DNA from: Aphrophora alni
Taxonomy: Eukaryota > Arthropoda > Insecta > Hemiptera > Aphrophoridae
Direction of reading: 5' to 3'
DNA: 64,000 bases
Assembly: GCA_963513935.1 (NCBI GenBank)
Contig: OY740768.1
Span: 66,638,231 to 66,702,230, forward strand
Positions 36,035 through 41,995 of this stretch are shown piece after piece; the stretch's first letter is position 1; every line of letters starts with the position of its first letter. A program made the translations under genes and the position numbers. Below the pieces are notes generated by a model that saw only the letters and a list, made by a program, of their open reading frames with translations, did not search any database and had not been told where the DNA came from.

Positions 36035-37220
36035 CATTGCGGAAGGAAAACACCCTATTTTAAGTTATCAATAATGCAAATAATTTAATAACCTATGAGT
36101 GTTGGTATAGATCATAGAAAAGGTGTAAAAAAATATTAATGTAAAGATTTGGAGTAGGTACTTACCATAAAATCTGTTGAAATCAGAAAAGGGAAAAATG
36201 ACAAGGAGAGAAAAAAAGAAAAAAATCGTTGTGTAATAGGAGGGATTAAAAAAAAGTTTGTAAATTAATGGACACAGGGACTGAAAAAAAAAAATATAAA
36301 TTTGTTTAAAGAGTTTTTGAAATAGTATATAAACATACAATTAAGGGGTAAGGGAAGAAAAAAAATTCAAATTCGCGATGTCAAAGACCACTAGTGATTT
36401 AGATTTGGAAACTAATAAATAAGGTGGGGGGTGCAAAAAGAAAAGAAAAATTTCAAAATTTTGAATTACTATAGGTATAGGGTGGGTGAAATAAGGGGGG
36501 GGGATAAATTTTATTAAAATTGAAAACAAAAATTTGGAAATTCATAATTAGAAATAGAATTAAAGTTACTATTAGTAGAGACTGGAATTGATATTTTCAC
36601 CCATGCGGTCTGGCGACTGAACCTATCTAGAACTGATGCATCACATTGATATATACGAGTAGTAAAACCAAAATTTCCGAGCAAAACTCCCTACTTGTCT
36701 CTGCTACCATATGGAGCAACCCGAATTATAATATGGATTTGATTTAGGCCAGGGTGGATCTTTAAGAGAGTTTGAGTAATCTATTTTGCAAGAATGTCAA
36801 TTGCTGATATATACTTGATCATATAAACAAAGTTAATAGTAATAAATCTAGCAAACATTTAATTCAGATTAGATTAAAATTCAGGTTAGCTAAAAAATAT
36901 ATATTTCATGCCATTTCTTGTACCTAATTTTTCAGTAAGTTGTATATCAGCTGTTTTATTATCTTAATGACAACTATATCAGTTTCTGTAATGACAAATT
37001 GCGTGTTTACAATAAGATTATTATATTGTGTCAATGTTTATAATAAATAAATGTTTGTGGTTTTGTTTTTATACTAGATCCTAAACCAGTTTGGGAACGG
37101 AGTGAAGAGTTCATTCAAAATATTAATTACCCATCTTTCTTACAAAATAATGAACAAATTCGATTGGAATATGCTTTAAGGATGCGAATGTTGCAGAACC
37201 AAAGATATCAACCATATTGA
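1524..37220 (+). CDS. PCED1: PC-esterase domain-containing protein 1 (PCED1/FAM113-like), whole spliced gene, 5' incomplete
   Basis: Eight exons (1524-1603, 6922-7005, 8338-8480, 9978-10128, 15794-15921, 18619-18692, 25131-25472, 37078-37220) have AG/GT borders and matching phases, and join into about 380 residues. The order of motifs follows vertebrate PCED1A/PCED1B: YKDL (residues 5-8), YGREFEEHRKY, FYFITQ, FINSTLWD (Asn94), LVIWGTALP, HDVLDNHF, and DGVHF with the Asp199/His202 pair typical of the SGNH catalytic Asp-His. The family belongs to the GDSL/SGNH hydrolase superfamily and its physiological substrate is poorly known. The exon with the GDS nucleophile block and the initiator Met is not visible and is probably left of the window. 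Introns reach 11.6 kb and are packed with transposon relics. Family assignment is secure; catalytic activity is inferred. Confidence 0.93.
2485..2508. repeat. (TA)n microsatellite
   Basis: A pure TA dinucleotide run of about 24 bases. Confidence 0.95.
2695..3367. mobile_element. pogo/Tigger-type MITE (673 bp) with TA target sites
   Basis: The left end CAGTAGGGCCCCGATTATCC and the right end (read inversely CAGTAGGGTCCCGATTATCT) are near-perfect terminal inverted repeats. TA sits directly outside each end (2693-2694 and 3368-3369), as in Tc1-mariner/pogo insertion. The interior has no transposase ORF, so the element is non-autonomous. It lies within an older Tigger-like relic. Confidence 0.85.
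4210..6190. other. Intron of the PCED1-like gene, nothing recognised
   Basis: AT-rich sequence with short polypyrimidine runs. No exon, RNA gene or known transposon end could be supported. Confidence 0.5.
6199..6381 (+). other. Basic Lys/Arg-rich short reading frame, possible transposon fragment
   Basis: A 60-codon frame with units such as RQLEKKKQTRQ and LTRLAKRRKRATAQ. It resembles the Arg/Glu-rich repeats found at the N termini of some insect transposon proteins. There is no catalytic domain, no splice evidence linking it to the host gene, and the frame ends quickly. It could equally be chance composition. Confidence 0.2.
6922..7005 (+). CDS. PCED1: PCED1-like exon 2 (in window)
   Basis: Flanked by TTTTTAG and GTAATT. 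It gives 28 codons in frame 0 ending in YGREFEEHRKYE, the counterpart of the human NGTQYREVRQF stretch. Direct joining to the previous exon gives a linker about four residues shorter than in human. A small additional exon in the 5.3-kb intron cannot be excluded, but none is needed for the frame. Confidence 0.88.
7244..7340 (-). mobile_element. Penelope-type 3' end (terminal motif plus hammerhead-like fold)
   Basis: On the minus strand a hammerhead-like motif (7291-7336) is followed by AATAAA within GCACAAATAAAGTG and by ATTGTGTTTTAATT at 7257-7244. The same order is found at 42.6 kb in an element with a Penelope endonuclease, which is why I assign it. No coding part is visible upstream of it. 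Confidence 0.5.
7291..7336 (-). ncRNA. Hammerhead-ribozyme-like motif
   Basis: Minus strand: core CTGAGGA (7331-7325), one extra T, a helix II GATGAC/GTCATT with loop TTA and one G-U pair, GAAA (7308-7305), and a GTC cleavage triplet. The flanking four bases can form a weak helix I with G-U pairs. Helix III is very short, as in the small type I hammerheads known from Penelope-like elements. Whether it cleaves is untested. Confidence 0.45.
7898..7940 (-). ncRNA. Degenerate hammerhead-like motif
   Basis: Minus strand: CTGAAGA (7936-7930), an imperfect stem of about 23 bases, GAAA (7905-7902) and GTC. Helix I is poorly paired. It is probably the remnant of a Penelope-type end; support is weaker than for the copies at 10.5, 11.3 and 50.2 kb. 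Confidence 0.3.
8338..8480 (+). CDS. PCED1: PCED1-like exon 3 (central SGNH block)
   Basis: Acceptor TTTTTAG, donor GTAATA. The translation contains VDFYFITQCFSHIVEELLED and then PDVIFINSTLWDVA, which aligns with human [21 protein letters not shown] and PDLVIINSCLWDLS. Asn94 in this block is the probable SGNH block III residue. The exon ends two bases into an Arg codon that is completed in the next exon. Confidence 0.93.
8481..9977. other. Intron, nothing recognised
   Basis: AT-rich intron sequence between PCED1-like exons 3 and 4, without recognisable coding or repeat structure. Confidence 0.5.
9978..10128 (+). CDS. PCED1: PCED1-like exon 4
   Basis: Acceptor CTTTCAG, donor GTTTGT. It completes the split Arg and encodes WGPNGVTKFKDNIVTLAKTL and then PPTTLVIWGTALPIAQKI, matching the human ENLERVF...DSCLLVWNMAMPLGERI region. 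It ends in phase 0. The following 5.7-kb intron contains an inverted pair of Penelope fragments and a LINE tail. Confidence 0.93.
10440..10935 (-). mobile_element. Penelope-like element fragment, left half of a head-to-head pair
   Basis: Minus-strand codons at about 10915-10770 read SNILHICKKGTLLSSLEEYE then KRDPNNLLSNKLNF. This is the C-terminal block after the GIY-YIG endonuclease in Penelope-like elements (ILH.CKKG..LN.LEE.EIYK). About 290 bases of 3' region follow down to 10440 and are the inverted counterpart of 11080-11310. The 5' part is missing. The hammerhead-like motif of this copy is at 10476-10517. Confidence 0.7.
10476..10517 (-). ncRNA. Hammerhead-like motif in the left Penelope half
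   Basis: Minus strand: helix I GGAC/GTCC (intact), core CTGAAGA (10512-10506), extra T, then GACC with a TGTC partner that is now mispaired, and GTAA in place of GAAA. Helix I is better preserved here than in the right half, while helix II and GAAA are damaged. Confidence 0.5.
10936..11356 (+). mobile_element. Penelope-like element fragment, right half of a head-to-head pair
   Basis: Plus-strand codons at about 10945-11060 read SKRFKEHLPKPSINKPKYY then VKHCIDCDHSYTDI, typical of the GIY-YIG endonuclease of Penelope-like elements (RFKEH...FAKHL...H). The frame stops at 11059-11061, so the ILHKCKKG block present in the left half is lost here. The 3' region to about 11310 matches the left half in inverse orientation, and an ATTGATTTTATATT tail is at 11343-11356. 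Confidence 0.7.
11254..11295 (+). ncRNA. Hammerhead-like motif in the right Penelope half
   Basis: Core CTGAAGA (11259-11265), extra T, helix II GACC/GGTC with loop AACTAAC, GAAA (11282-11285), palindromic CCGG as helix III, and GTA. Helix I is mispaired in this copy. Together with the left half, which keeps helix I, all hammerhead parts of the parental element can be recognised. A two-to-four-base palindromic helix III suggests dimer-type hammerheads. Confidence 0.55.
12110..12490 (-). pseudogene. LINE ORF2 C-terminal fragment (post-RNase H zinc-knuckle region)
   Basis: Minus strand: RLRASIGLSRDKLKTLTGFL then GYCRFRKHL and, after a frameshift, DETCRFCQERKETPHHLL. This is the usual C terminus of I/R1-type non-LTR retrotransposons (TGH..LR.HL....CR.C...ET..H.L). 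Later codons (LDFLKELG) also fit. Several frameshifts make it non-functional. It lies antisense in the fourth PCED1-like intron. Confidence 0.7.
12500..15793. other. Rest of the 5.7-kb intron
   Basis: Mostly AT-rich sequence with no recognisable genes. It contains one dispersed repeat (14045-14140) that reappears at 49235-49330. Confidence 0.5.
14045..14140 (+). repeat. Dispersed repeat copy A (matches 49235-49330)
   Basis: Shares TTTGCTCAGCTTATGGGCGC and about 90 bases of surrounding sequence with 49235-49330 in the same orientation, at roughly 80 percent or more by eye. The family is not identified. Confidence 0.75.
15794..15921 (+). CDS. PCED1: PCED1-like exon 5
   Basis: Acceptor TTTTCAG, donor GTATAA. 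It encodes FDVMEANLFARQVMVNFGHD followed by VLDNHFYMRMQIH, the counterpart of human RRDVVEGNFYSATLA...DVLDLHFHFRHAVQHR. It ends two bases into an Arg codon. Confidence 0.93.
16560..17210 (-). pseudogene. Non-LTR retrotransposon ORF1 relic (PHD-like finger plus coiled coil)
   Basis: Minus strand, starting at the ATG near 17170: CNVCLKSISSKHVKIQSDD, then GGCVKF and VWRCESCS form a Cys/His finger like the PHD-type fingers of insect CR1-like ORF1 proteins. After a frameshift near 16900 it continues with a Glu/Lys-rich coiled coil (AENMEAIKQQ, FLEEVEKLTTENIKL), a stop, then SRLEDVEQYSRSNCIAIQDV and IDACHRC, the conserved ORF1 block (QYSRRN...IDACHR). Truncated after this point; no ORF2 is seen. 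Broken by at least one stop and one frameshift. Confidence 0.65.
18619..18692 (+). CDS. PCED1: PCED1-like exon 6 with the catalytic Asp-x-x-His
   Basis: Acceptor TGTTTCAG, donor GTAAGT. It encodes RVPDGVHFFNKGIRFLTN then LLLTHI. The Asp199-Gly-Val-His202 pair is the conserved SGNH catalytic Asp-His block (human HRDGVHWDQHAHRHLSHLLLTHV). It ends one base into an Ala codon. Confidence 0.94.
18830..19830 (-). pseudogene. Tc1-mariner/IS630-like transposase relic 1
   Basis: Minus strand near 19395-19340 reads VLFSDEALFHING, the catalytic Asp block of a widespread insect DDE transposase family (SDEA.F.LNG). Nearby NAHWFF fits the following NPHW segment. The region 18900-19000 corresponds to the C terminus (ending NGSTLNTFF). 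Stops and frameshifts occur throughout. Three further relics of similar type lie at 45.1, 57.8 and 60.8 kb, all on the minus strand. Confidence 0.6.
19990..25130. other. 6.4-kb intron, mostly unrecognised
   Basis: AT-rich intron between PCED1-like exons 6 and 7. There is a C-rich run near 21610-21625. No coding exon, RNA or clear transposon end could be supported. Confidence 0.5.
25131..25472 (+). CDS. PCED1: PCED1-like exon 7: end of the esterase domain plus a Gln/Arg-rich linker
   Basis: Acceptor TTGTTGTAG, donor GTAAGA. It begins ALSWDHPLPNR, matching human ADAWGVELPKR at the end of the domain, and continues into a hydrophilic tail. Residues about 285-310 are a low-complexity run built of RQQ-like units (NRQQ, RQQPSRRQ, RQQRNRQQ). 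The tail is probably disordered; its role is unknown. Reading continues open past the donor for about 55 hydrophobic codons to a stop at 25637-25639, so retention of this intron would give a different C terminus with a possible membrane segment. Confidence 0.85.
25769..26181. mobile_element. MITE-like element with long inverted arms
   Basis: The left arm (25769-25857) contains AGTAGGATAGAACATACAAG, and the right arm (26096-26181) is its inverse with only scattered mismatches over about 85 bases. The interior carries a dispersed repeat shared with 48.1 kb. No ORF of note. The target-site duplication is not clear. Confidence 0.7.
25933..26075 (+). repeat. Dispersed repeat, copy A (matches 48123-48268)
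   Basis: GGAAAGTGGTCCTTGGTATT and CTAAAGTTCTGAAATATTT are shared with 48123-48268 in the same orientation across about 140 bases. This copy is the interior of the inverted-arm element at 25769-26181. Confidence 0.85.
26187..27140 (+). repeat. Degenerate tandem array, about ten units of 72-113 bp
   Basis: Units begin with AAACATCCTTTAGGAATA or variants near 26187, 26273, 26368, 26481, 26566, 26668, 26740, 26834, 26940 and 27052. Each continues with a CAGTTATA-like segment, ATCAACA, TTCATCTTCAGTCAAAATA and TGATAGCTCAGATTATCTTC-like text. Units are well diverged and vary in length, so the array is old. It lies in the last PCED1-like intron. Confidence 0.85.
27141..29480. other. GC-richer intronic block, not identified
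   Basis: Base composition is higher in G+C than the surroundings and there is a pure T run near 27747-27767. Reading frames of 60-140 codons occur here but none resembles a known protein or has coding-like structure. It may be an unrecognised part of the transposon nest that continues to 33.1 kb. Confidence 0.4.
29490..30690 (+). mobile_element. 5'-truncated I-like LINE copy
   Basis: Contains the ORF2 C-terminal part (RNase H and zinc knuckle) followed by about 70 bases of 3' UTR and a TAA-repeat tail (TAATAATAATAA at 30671-30682). A TAA-type tail and an RNase H domain are characteristic of the I clade. The 5' end is missing. It sits in the sense orientation in the last PCED1-like intron. 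Confidence 0.75.
29504..30593 (+). pseudogene. LINE ORF2 fragment: RNase H plus C-terminal zinc knuckle, frameshifted
   Basis: The first 262 codons hold DQMKAKMIFD and then an RNase H domain: WFTDGSK (Asp87), FQAEVHAIH (Glu120), MSDSQAAL (Asp146), WVPGHEG (His188) and NEEADQQAK (Asp198). All catalytic residues are present. At about 30265-30312 a local duplication of an AGCCCTAAAAAAAA-GAGGGAAGGA unit shifts the frame. Afterwards LCGILTGHIHCRYHLNKMGL and CRYCGEEVERMEHIIMECPA continue the ORF2 C terminus to a stop at 30591-30593. Reverse transcriptase and endonuclease are absent, so the copy is inactive, although it looks rather recent. Confidence 0.85.
31005..31453. mobile_element. hAT-type MITE (449 bp), GC-rich, with 8-bp target duplication
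   Basis: Begins CAGTGGTGGCGATAAG and ends with the inverse of CAGTGGCGGCGATAGCGG, a typical hAT terminus. The flanking 8-mers are CTATTATG (30997-31004) and CTGTTATG (31454-31461), differing at one base. The interior is strongly GC-rich (runs of GGGCCC and CGCGGGCC), unlike the AT-rich surroundings, and has no transposase. Confidence 0.85.
31462..33300. other. Unidentified transposon-like block
   Basis: Mixed composition, with a GC-richer stretch at about 32690-33080. Near 32240 there is a short frame (MSVQVRLPMDQFLVG) that could be a retrotransposon ORF1 start, but it stops at once. Nothing firm. Confidence 0.3.
33325..33480 (+). repeat. Two-unit diverged tandem duplication, about 77 bp
   Basis: The text TTGAGAAG..TTGGTAAA.AAGGAATA...GAAATAAAGTG.CCAGGTT occurs twice in a row, at about 33335-33401 and 33408-33475, with scattered substitutions. 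Confidence 0.7.
33935..34711. mobile_element. pogo/Tigger-type MITE (777 bp) with TA target sites
   Basis: The left end CAGTAGAACCCCTCTTAACC is matched by the inverted right end (CAGTAGAACCTCTGTTAACC), the classic pogo terminus. TA flanks both sides (33933-33934 and 34712-34713). GGTTAATCCGAGG motifs recur near both ends. The interior has no transposase but contains a three-unit tandem repeat. Confidence 0.9.
34378..34600 (+). repeat. Three-unit 73-75 bp tandem repeat inside the pogo MITE
   Basis: Units 34378-34450, 34451-34525 and 34526-34600 each contain CCGCGGTGTTTTTA, GGGATAC, CGCTATCG and AAAGTCGTTTGA, and end in CTTTGGT. Units 2 and 3 are more similar to each other than to unit 1. Confidence 0.93.
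35400..35465 (+). repeat. Direct repeat, left copy (pair with 36712-36776)
   Basis: GGTGGATCTTTAAGAGAGTT and the preceding ATGGATTT..TTTAGG and GCAACC.GAATT-like text recur at 36712-36776. The two copies are 1.3 kb apart in the same orientation. Confidence 0.8.
35954..36032. repeat. TA-rich microsatellite
   Basis: An interrupted (TA)n tract of about 80 bases. The Ile-Tyr repeat frame it creates on the minus strand is not a gene. Confidence 0.95.
36712..36776 (+). repeat. Direct repeat, right copy (pair with 35400-35465)
   Basis: Second copy of the about 65-bp direct repeat. The sequence between the copies contains TA-rich DNA and no recognisable retrotransposon protein. Confidence 0.8.
37078..37220 (+). 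CDS. PCED1: PCED1-like last exon
   Basis: Acceptor ATACTAG after an 11.6-kb intron. The first two bases complete an Asp codon and the reading continues DPKPVWERSEEFIQNINYP to LRMRMLQNQRYQPY and TGA at 37218-37220. The phase matches the preceding donor exactly. The C-terminal block is not shared with human PCED1 in an obvious way, so assignment to this gene rests on phase, strand, position and the nearby poly(A) signals. Confidence 0.75.
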
Positions 37221-37340
37221 AAAACATTTGGTAATATAACCAGCATTATGTAGTGGGTACGTATGTGTAATTAGTAAATTAATTTTATTCTCGTTATGTT
37301 TAGATATATTTTTAAACATATGTTTTATTTATTTCATTAT

Positions 37341-37370
37341 AATAAATAATTACTTTCTTTGTAAAATAAA
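37341..37370 (+). terminator. Candidate poly(A) signals of the PCED1-like gene
   Basis: AATAAA occurs at 37341-37346 and again at 37365-37370, 120-150 bases after the stop codon. This is a normal distance for a short 3' UTR. A hairpin transposon begins about 85 bases further on. Confidence 0.6.
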
Positions 37371-37676
37371 GTCTGACCTCTGTATAATGAAATTGATAGT
37401 TGTTCGTAAAAATTTTTATATATTGAAACTTTGTTAAAAAGAAACTAGTTTTCGTAATTATGCAATCGACCTTACCCTGAAATTTAGTTAAGGAAATCCT
37501 TGAAATCGTTTACTACCTGCCTTATTTTGAAGAAATGAGATCATATAAGGTGTCGCAATTCACTTTTGAAGTCCTAAAATACATTACTTAAGTATAAAAT
37601 AAGAAATATAAAAATACGAAAACCTGGTCTGGTTACTTTACTACGAATCCAAATCCAGCTCTCGTTACGAATGCCT

Positions 37677-38203
37677 TACTTCTTACTTCTTACTTCTTCT
37701 TTCAAGCTTCCGGCTTCAGGTAATGCCGACGACTCGGTGTCCGTGGTAAACCGCAGCTGCCAATGCCCAGTACTCTTTCTTTTGCAACATAATTTTCATG
37801 GGGTTTGGAATGTCTTTTAGTGCTGCCAGAAGGGCCGTCCTGGCTGTGTTTTCGTTTGAGCACTCGAGTAGTATATGCTTCAGCGTTTCCTCCTCCATTC
37901 CACAGTTATTGCAGGTTTCGGAATCGACTAGTCGGAATCTTTTCAGATAGCTGTTCGTAATGATATGGCCGACTCTAGCTCTCGTAATGAAGGTCGCAAT
38001 GTGGCGACTGACACCTCTGTACCAGTTTGCAGGCGTCGGAGCTTTTTGAATTTCGAATAACGATCTTCCGACAGTGTCGGTGCTCCATCTCTGTGTCCAT
38101 TCATCTGTTATTAATTTGCAGATTATATTTTTGCATTTGTTTAGCGAAAGTTTTGGTGGCATGACGGGGCCCATTTTTGTGGCACGTTTTGCTATTTTGC
38201 TAT
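37677..38203 (-). mobile_element. 5'-truncated LINE inserted in the hairpin MITE, 12-bp target duplication
   Basis: TTACGAATGCCT flanks the insert at 37665-37676 and 38204-38215. The 3' end (minus strand, toward 37677) is not poly(A) but a heptamer repeat, TTACTTC in three tandem copies on the plus strand (37676-37697). The insert carries only the last part of ORF2. Confidence 0.85.
37717..38174 (-). pseudogene. LINE ORF2 C-terminal fragment
   Basis: About 152 codons, open: PVMPPKLSLNKCKN, WTQRWSTDTVGRSLFEIQ, then FITRARVGHIITNSYLKRF and CNNCGMEEETLKHILLEC, the GH..LNSYL..F....C..CG..ET..H.L.EC signature of R1/I-type LINE ORF2 C termini. It differs from the 29.5-kb and 12.1-kb copies, so at least three LINE lineages are present. 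The frame is intact but lacks RT and endonuclease. Confidence 0.8.
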
Positions 38204-38383
38204 TTACGAATGCCTACGTTAATATTTATGACTACTTTCATCAAGTTAGTGAATGTGTCATTGCTCTATGTATATTATTCAAACATATCCTTGTCATGTT
38301 AAAAAGTATTTGTTTTATTATTTATTAGGTCTGCCCAAACCTATTTCTCATACAACGTCATAATATTAAGCTGTAATGTGCAT

Positions 38384-38386
<3 letters not shown>

Positions 38387-38419
<33 letters not shown>
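38387..38419. repeat. (AT)n microsatellite in the hairpin loop
   Basis: A run of AT dinucleotides lying at the centre of the MITE hairpin. Confidence 0.95.
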
Positions 38420-38422
<3 letters not shown>

Positions 38423-39239
38423 ACCTAGCCGGACCTAATAAAACAAGTGATCACACATTCACTAACTTGATGAATGTAATCATAAATATTAACATAGGCA
38501 ATCATAACGTGAACTGGATTTCGTACTTTTATATTTCTTGCGACACCTAATATGATCTCTTTTTTCAAAATAAGGTAATTAGTAAACGATTTCAAGGATT
38601 TCCTTAACTAAATTTCAGGGCAAGGTCGATTGGAAATTACCCAAGATTTTTTTTTTACAAAAAAAACTGTTTTTCAATTACAGTATTCATTGATGGTTCA
38701 TCAACCGTAACCATTTTAGGCTTACTTAGTTTATAGAATAAAACCTTGTTTTATAAATTTATAATATTTCATTTTATTGCCGGTCACATTACTCATTTAA
38801 AAAGTACAATACAATATAGGGTTATGTACACTTAAATTTAAATTGTGTTTAGTTTAAAAATGATAAAAACAGTAAAGAGAAACATACATTTATTTATACT
38901 GTACATGTATATTGCATTAGTAATACTTCCTTATATTGTTGGGTAGTCAAATTATTTTAAATATCCCGCTAGATGACTATTGACATAAATTCTTCATAAA
39001 AATGTTCCCATTTATTAAGGGACTAGAAAATATCACCGGGTATGTTTTCTACGAATTAAAGTCCATTATGGATCATTTTATCTTTAACATTATCTTCACT
39101 ATTTGTGATTGAATTTAAAATATCATGATACATTGGATATTCTGCTATAAAAATGTCATCATTCACTATTAAAAAAATCATTGTTTATCTTTCCTGCTGA
39201 ATGTATCTGACCCAAACATTCCTCAATTTGTGGCAGTAC

Positions 39240-40140
39240 ATTAGCTTCTTGTAAAGCAGTTTTTTTCAAAAACTATGTTTTACCATTGATTCTGATATAT
39301 TATTTTGTCATACCTTTGCGATTTCTGATATTGATTACTTTTTCAATAATGCACTATGAGTCTTGATAATGTCTTAATCCATCGGTTGAAGTTCGATGTG
39401 GTATTCGAGGAGGGAGGGGCAGCTAGCTTCACATTCACTAACATTTTTACGACAGAAAAAGAATGTCCAGGACAATTGTCAAGAAAACAAACAACTTTTT
39501 GCTTTTGTCTAATCATTTGTTTATCAAATTTCACTAACCCCTTCTTACATATCATTCCTCATCCATGATTTTTATTGTAATCATAGTCAATTTCTAACGA
39601 TTTCACTTGTTTGAAACATCTTGATTTGCTTTTTCCGATGACCAGAATTCTATTTTCCAGACATATTGGCATAAAGGATAACAGTAATTTTAACTTTGTT
39701 GTTTTTACCTCCAAAGTATTTATCATCTGTAAAAGGTAAGCATCTTATTTGGTAGACATTTTTTAAAAAGGCCAGTTACATCCATATTAAAAACATTATC
39801 ATTTTGATATTCTTCTAAAATCTATTTTAAAATTGTATTTTTCTACTGGCTACAATCTAATGTTGTGGAACTTCTAAATTTGTCTAGCCAATCCGAACTT
39901 AGTTGGAACTCTGCAAGCATTAATTAAGTAATACACATATTTTTGTGTATTACATTGTCTTTTATTAATAGTTCTGAGACAATCATGTTTTTATCTCCTA
40001 TTGTTTTCACCCATTTAGGTATGGTTCATCAACATCATCTTATTCGCATGTTTTTAAACGTTTTCTATCAGCTCCCAGATTCCTGGCTTTTTAAAACTGA
40101 TTTTCGATTTTTATTTTGCCACATTTAACAATTTCACCTT
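39240..40140 (-). pseudogene. Tigger (pogo superfamily) transposase relic
   Basis: Minus strand, broken by many stops: SSDWLDKFR (DNA-binding domain end), YQNDNVFNMDVTGLFKNVYQ, GGKNNKVKITVILYANMSGK, KFDKQMIRQKQKVVCFLDNC and PGHS, then NVKLAAPPSSNTTSNFN. This is the order of a Tigger DDE domain (NADETGLF; GGKKSK..LTVL.CAN; FLDNCPGH; NVKLVFLPPNTTS..QPMDQ). The second catalytic Asp is present, in the FLDNCPGH block. The flanks do not show obvious TIRs. Confidence 0.8.
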
Positions 40141-41338
40141 TGCCGAGACGCTTAACGACTTTTTTTTTACATTATGTTATAACAAAAACAAGAAATACAT
40201 TAACAAAAACGTGGTTAAAATGTGATCAAAAACGCTTGTGCAGAAATCTAAACCAACTACACACCACTGACTTACTAAAGCAAATGAGAGTAGTGGGAAA
40301 GAATCATTAGTCCCATAATCGTTGTTCCTACCTTACTGCTAGTCATGTGATTGTCGTTCCCACCATGCCACGGCTAATATATCAAAGACATGCTTTATTC
40401 AACGCATATAGTTGTGTTATTTCCTTTATCTACATGATGTCTGATGTTTATTTTATTATTATTATTTTACTAAATTTTCAAAGTTGGATATATAGAATTT
40501 TTTTTTCAATTTATGGAAAAACTTTTCCATTTCAATTTTTGGATAATTCAAAAAAATTTGATAAATAGAGAATTTCAATATGAAGAAGTTCAAAATATGA
40601 AGGCCAGACTGTACATTTATTTTTAGGAGCTTCATAAAAGGATCTACTTATACTTTATTATAGTTATGGGGTTTTAGTAATATTTAAAAACAATTTAAAT
40701 TGATGATTTTTGACAATACACTCACAATCAATCTTACAAAAGTAGTTTCACTTTACCAACTACAGTATACATTTTTCTTGCTCGGGTATAAAATAAAGAA
40801 CAGATTATTACTTTAAAGTTTCATTAAGTTACCTGTTTAGTTTTGTCTTTTATTTTTTTGTTTTGTATGTATAAAAACTATCCTGTTAAAATAGTGTAAT
40901 CGTCAAATTTATCTTGTAAATTAATTTAAAAAAGTTATTTATTCATTATGATAAATTTAAACAAATTTACTTTTTGTGAGCTTTGTATTGGTCTGTATAT
41001 GTCCTTGTCATATTGTGTTTCAGTATTTTTTACCTGCTAATTATAACAGTATATTTAATTGTATATTGTCACATTAATTGAAGTTCGATTTACTTTTATA
41101 TTGCATTTTTATTTTGTGCCATTCTATATCTAACAAATAAAACACAATATTTCTTTTGTAAAATTCTATAATTTATTTGGTCTAGCCGACCATGGTTTCG
41201 CCAGTTACGGCATTGACGAGGCTCTTACAAGACTAAATACAAAGCACAACATAACTATTATAAAAGGTAGGAAAATCCCGTTAACAAACAAAGCACAAAG
41301 ACCCAGGGGAAAAACCCCACAGGTCATTCACACAGGTA

Positions 41339-41995
41339 TTAACCAACCATGAATAGAGGTTGAAGTAAAGGAGAAAATGACAAAAATTCCGTTTGGTCAT
41401 TTAAAACTAGATTATCATCATTACACAAAAGTCTCTTAATTTCTAAAATTTCCAAAACATTTAATTTTCTACTTTTTACGTTAACATGTAAAATTTCAAA
41501 ATTAACATTAGAATAAAAATCTGTCAATGCATGGTTTTTTAAATGGTTAGAAAAACTAGAATCATTATAACCTAACCGCCAACTCCTTTCATGCTCACCT
41601 AACCTACACTTAAAACTACGGCCTGTTTGGCCAACATAAGCAGCATTACAAATACTACATGTCAGTTTGTACACACCACTTTTTTGCATTTTTTCTATAT
41701 TATCTTTGGAATTTACCAACATCTTTCCTAAATTTTGTTTACAATAATAAGCTGGTTTACAGTGTTTTTTCTTTTCTAAAACTTTACCAACTGCATGGCT
41801 AACTTTACCAAAATAGTTAATTCTACGCCACTTTTGTGTGGAATTATTAGAATTGACTATTGGGAAAATAAAGGATTTAGCCTTATTTTTTAATTTTCTT
41901 TTTAACATTTTATCAATTGATAAAATGTTAAAAAGAAAATTAAAAAATAAGGCTAAATCCTTTATTTTCCCAATAGTCAATTCTAATAATTCCAC
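41339..41995 (-). CDS. Penelope-like GIY-YIG endonuclease domain, left arm
   Basis: A 218-codon frame identical in translation to the one in the right arm. Residues about 107-135 read GVYKLTCSICNAAYVGQTGR and continue to GEHE, with GVY and YVG as the GIY-YIG motifs. Cys113/Cys116 between them and His151/His155 in NHLKNHA form the CCHH pattern known from Penelope-like endonucleases. The C-terminal block LEILEIKRLL...LVLNDQTEF also fits. Residues 1-26 cross the centre and are antisense of the other arm, so they are not element protein. No reverse transcriptase is present. Confidence 0.85.
   Translation of the reverse strand: MELLELTIGKIKDLALFFNFLFNILSIDKMLKRKLKNKAKSFIFPIVNSNNSTQKWRRINYFGKVSHAVGKVLEKKKHCKPAYYCKQNLGKMLVNSKDNIEKMQKSGVYKLTCSICNAAYVGQTGRSFKCRLGEHERSWRLGYNDSSFSNHLKNHALTDFYSNVNFEILHVNVKSRKLNVLEILEIKRLLCNDDNLVLNDQTEFLSFSPLLQPLFMVG

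Larger units (their letters stand above)
34720..37077. other. End of the last PCED1-like intron
   Basis: AT-rich, with a long TA-rich tract at 35954-36032 and a pair of direct repeats at about 35400 and 36712. No genes recognised. Confidence 0.5.
37455..38640. mobile_element. Long-hairpin MITE split by a LINE insertion
   Basis: The outer arms 37462-37558 and 38538-38633 are inverse copies (GAAATTTAGTTAAGGAAATCC, GATTTCAAGG, GGTGTCGCA and their inverse). The left arm is then interrupted. After 38204 it resumes: TTAATATTTATGA and TCAAGTTAGTGAATGTG are the inverse of 38455-38500. Removing 37677-38215 restores a continuous hairpin with a TA-rich loop. Confidence 0.8.

Noticed and set aside
35850..36053. 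Frame with Ile-Tyr repeats
   Set aside because: It is the translation of a TA-rich microsatellite. The same holds for the frame over 56943-56988.
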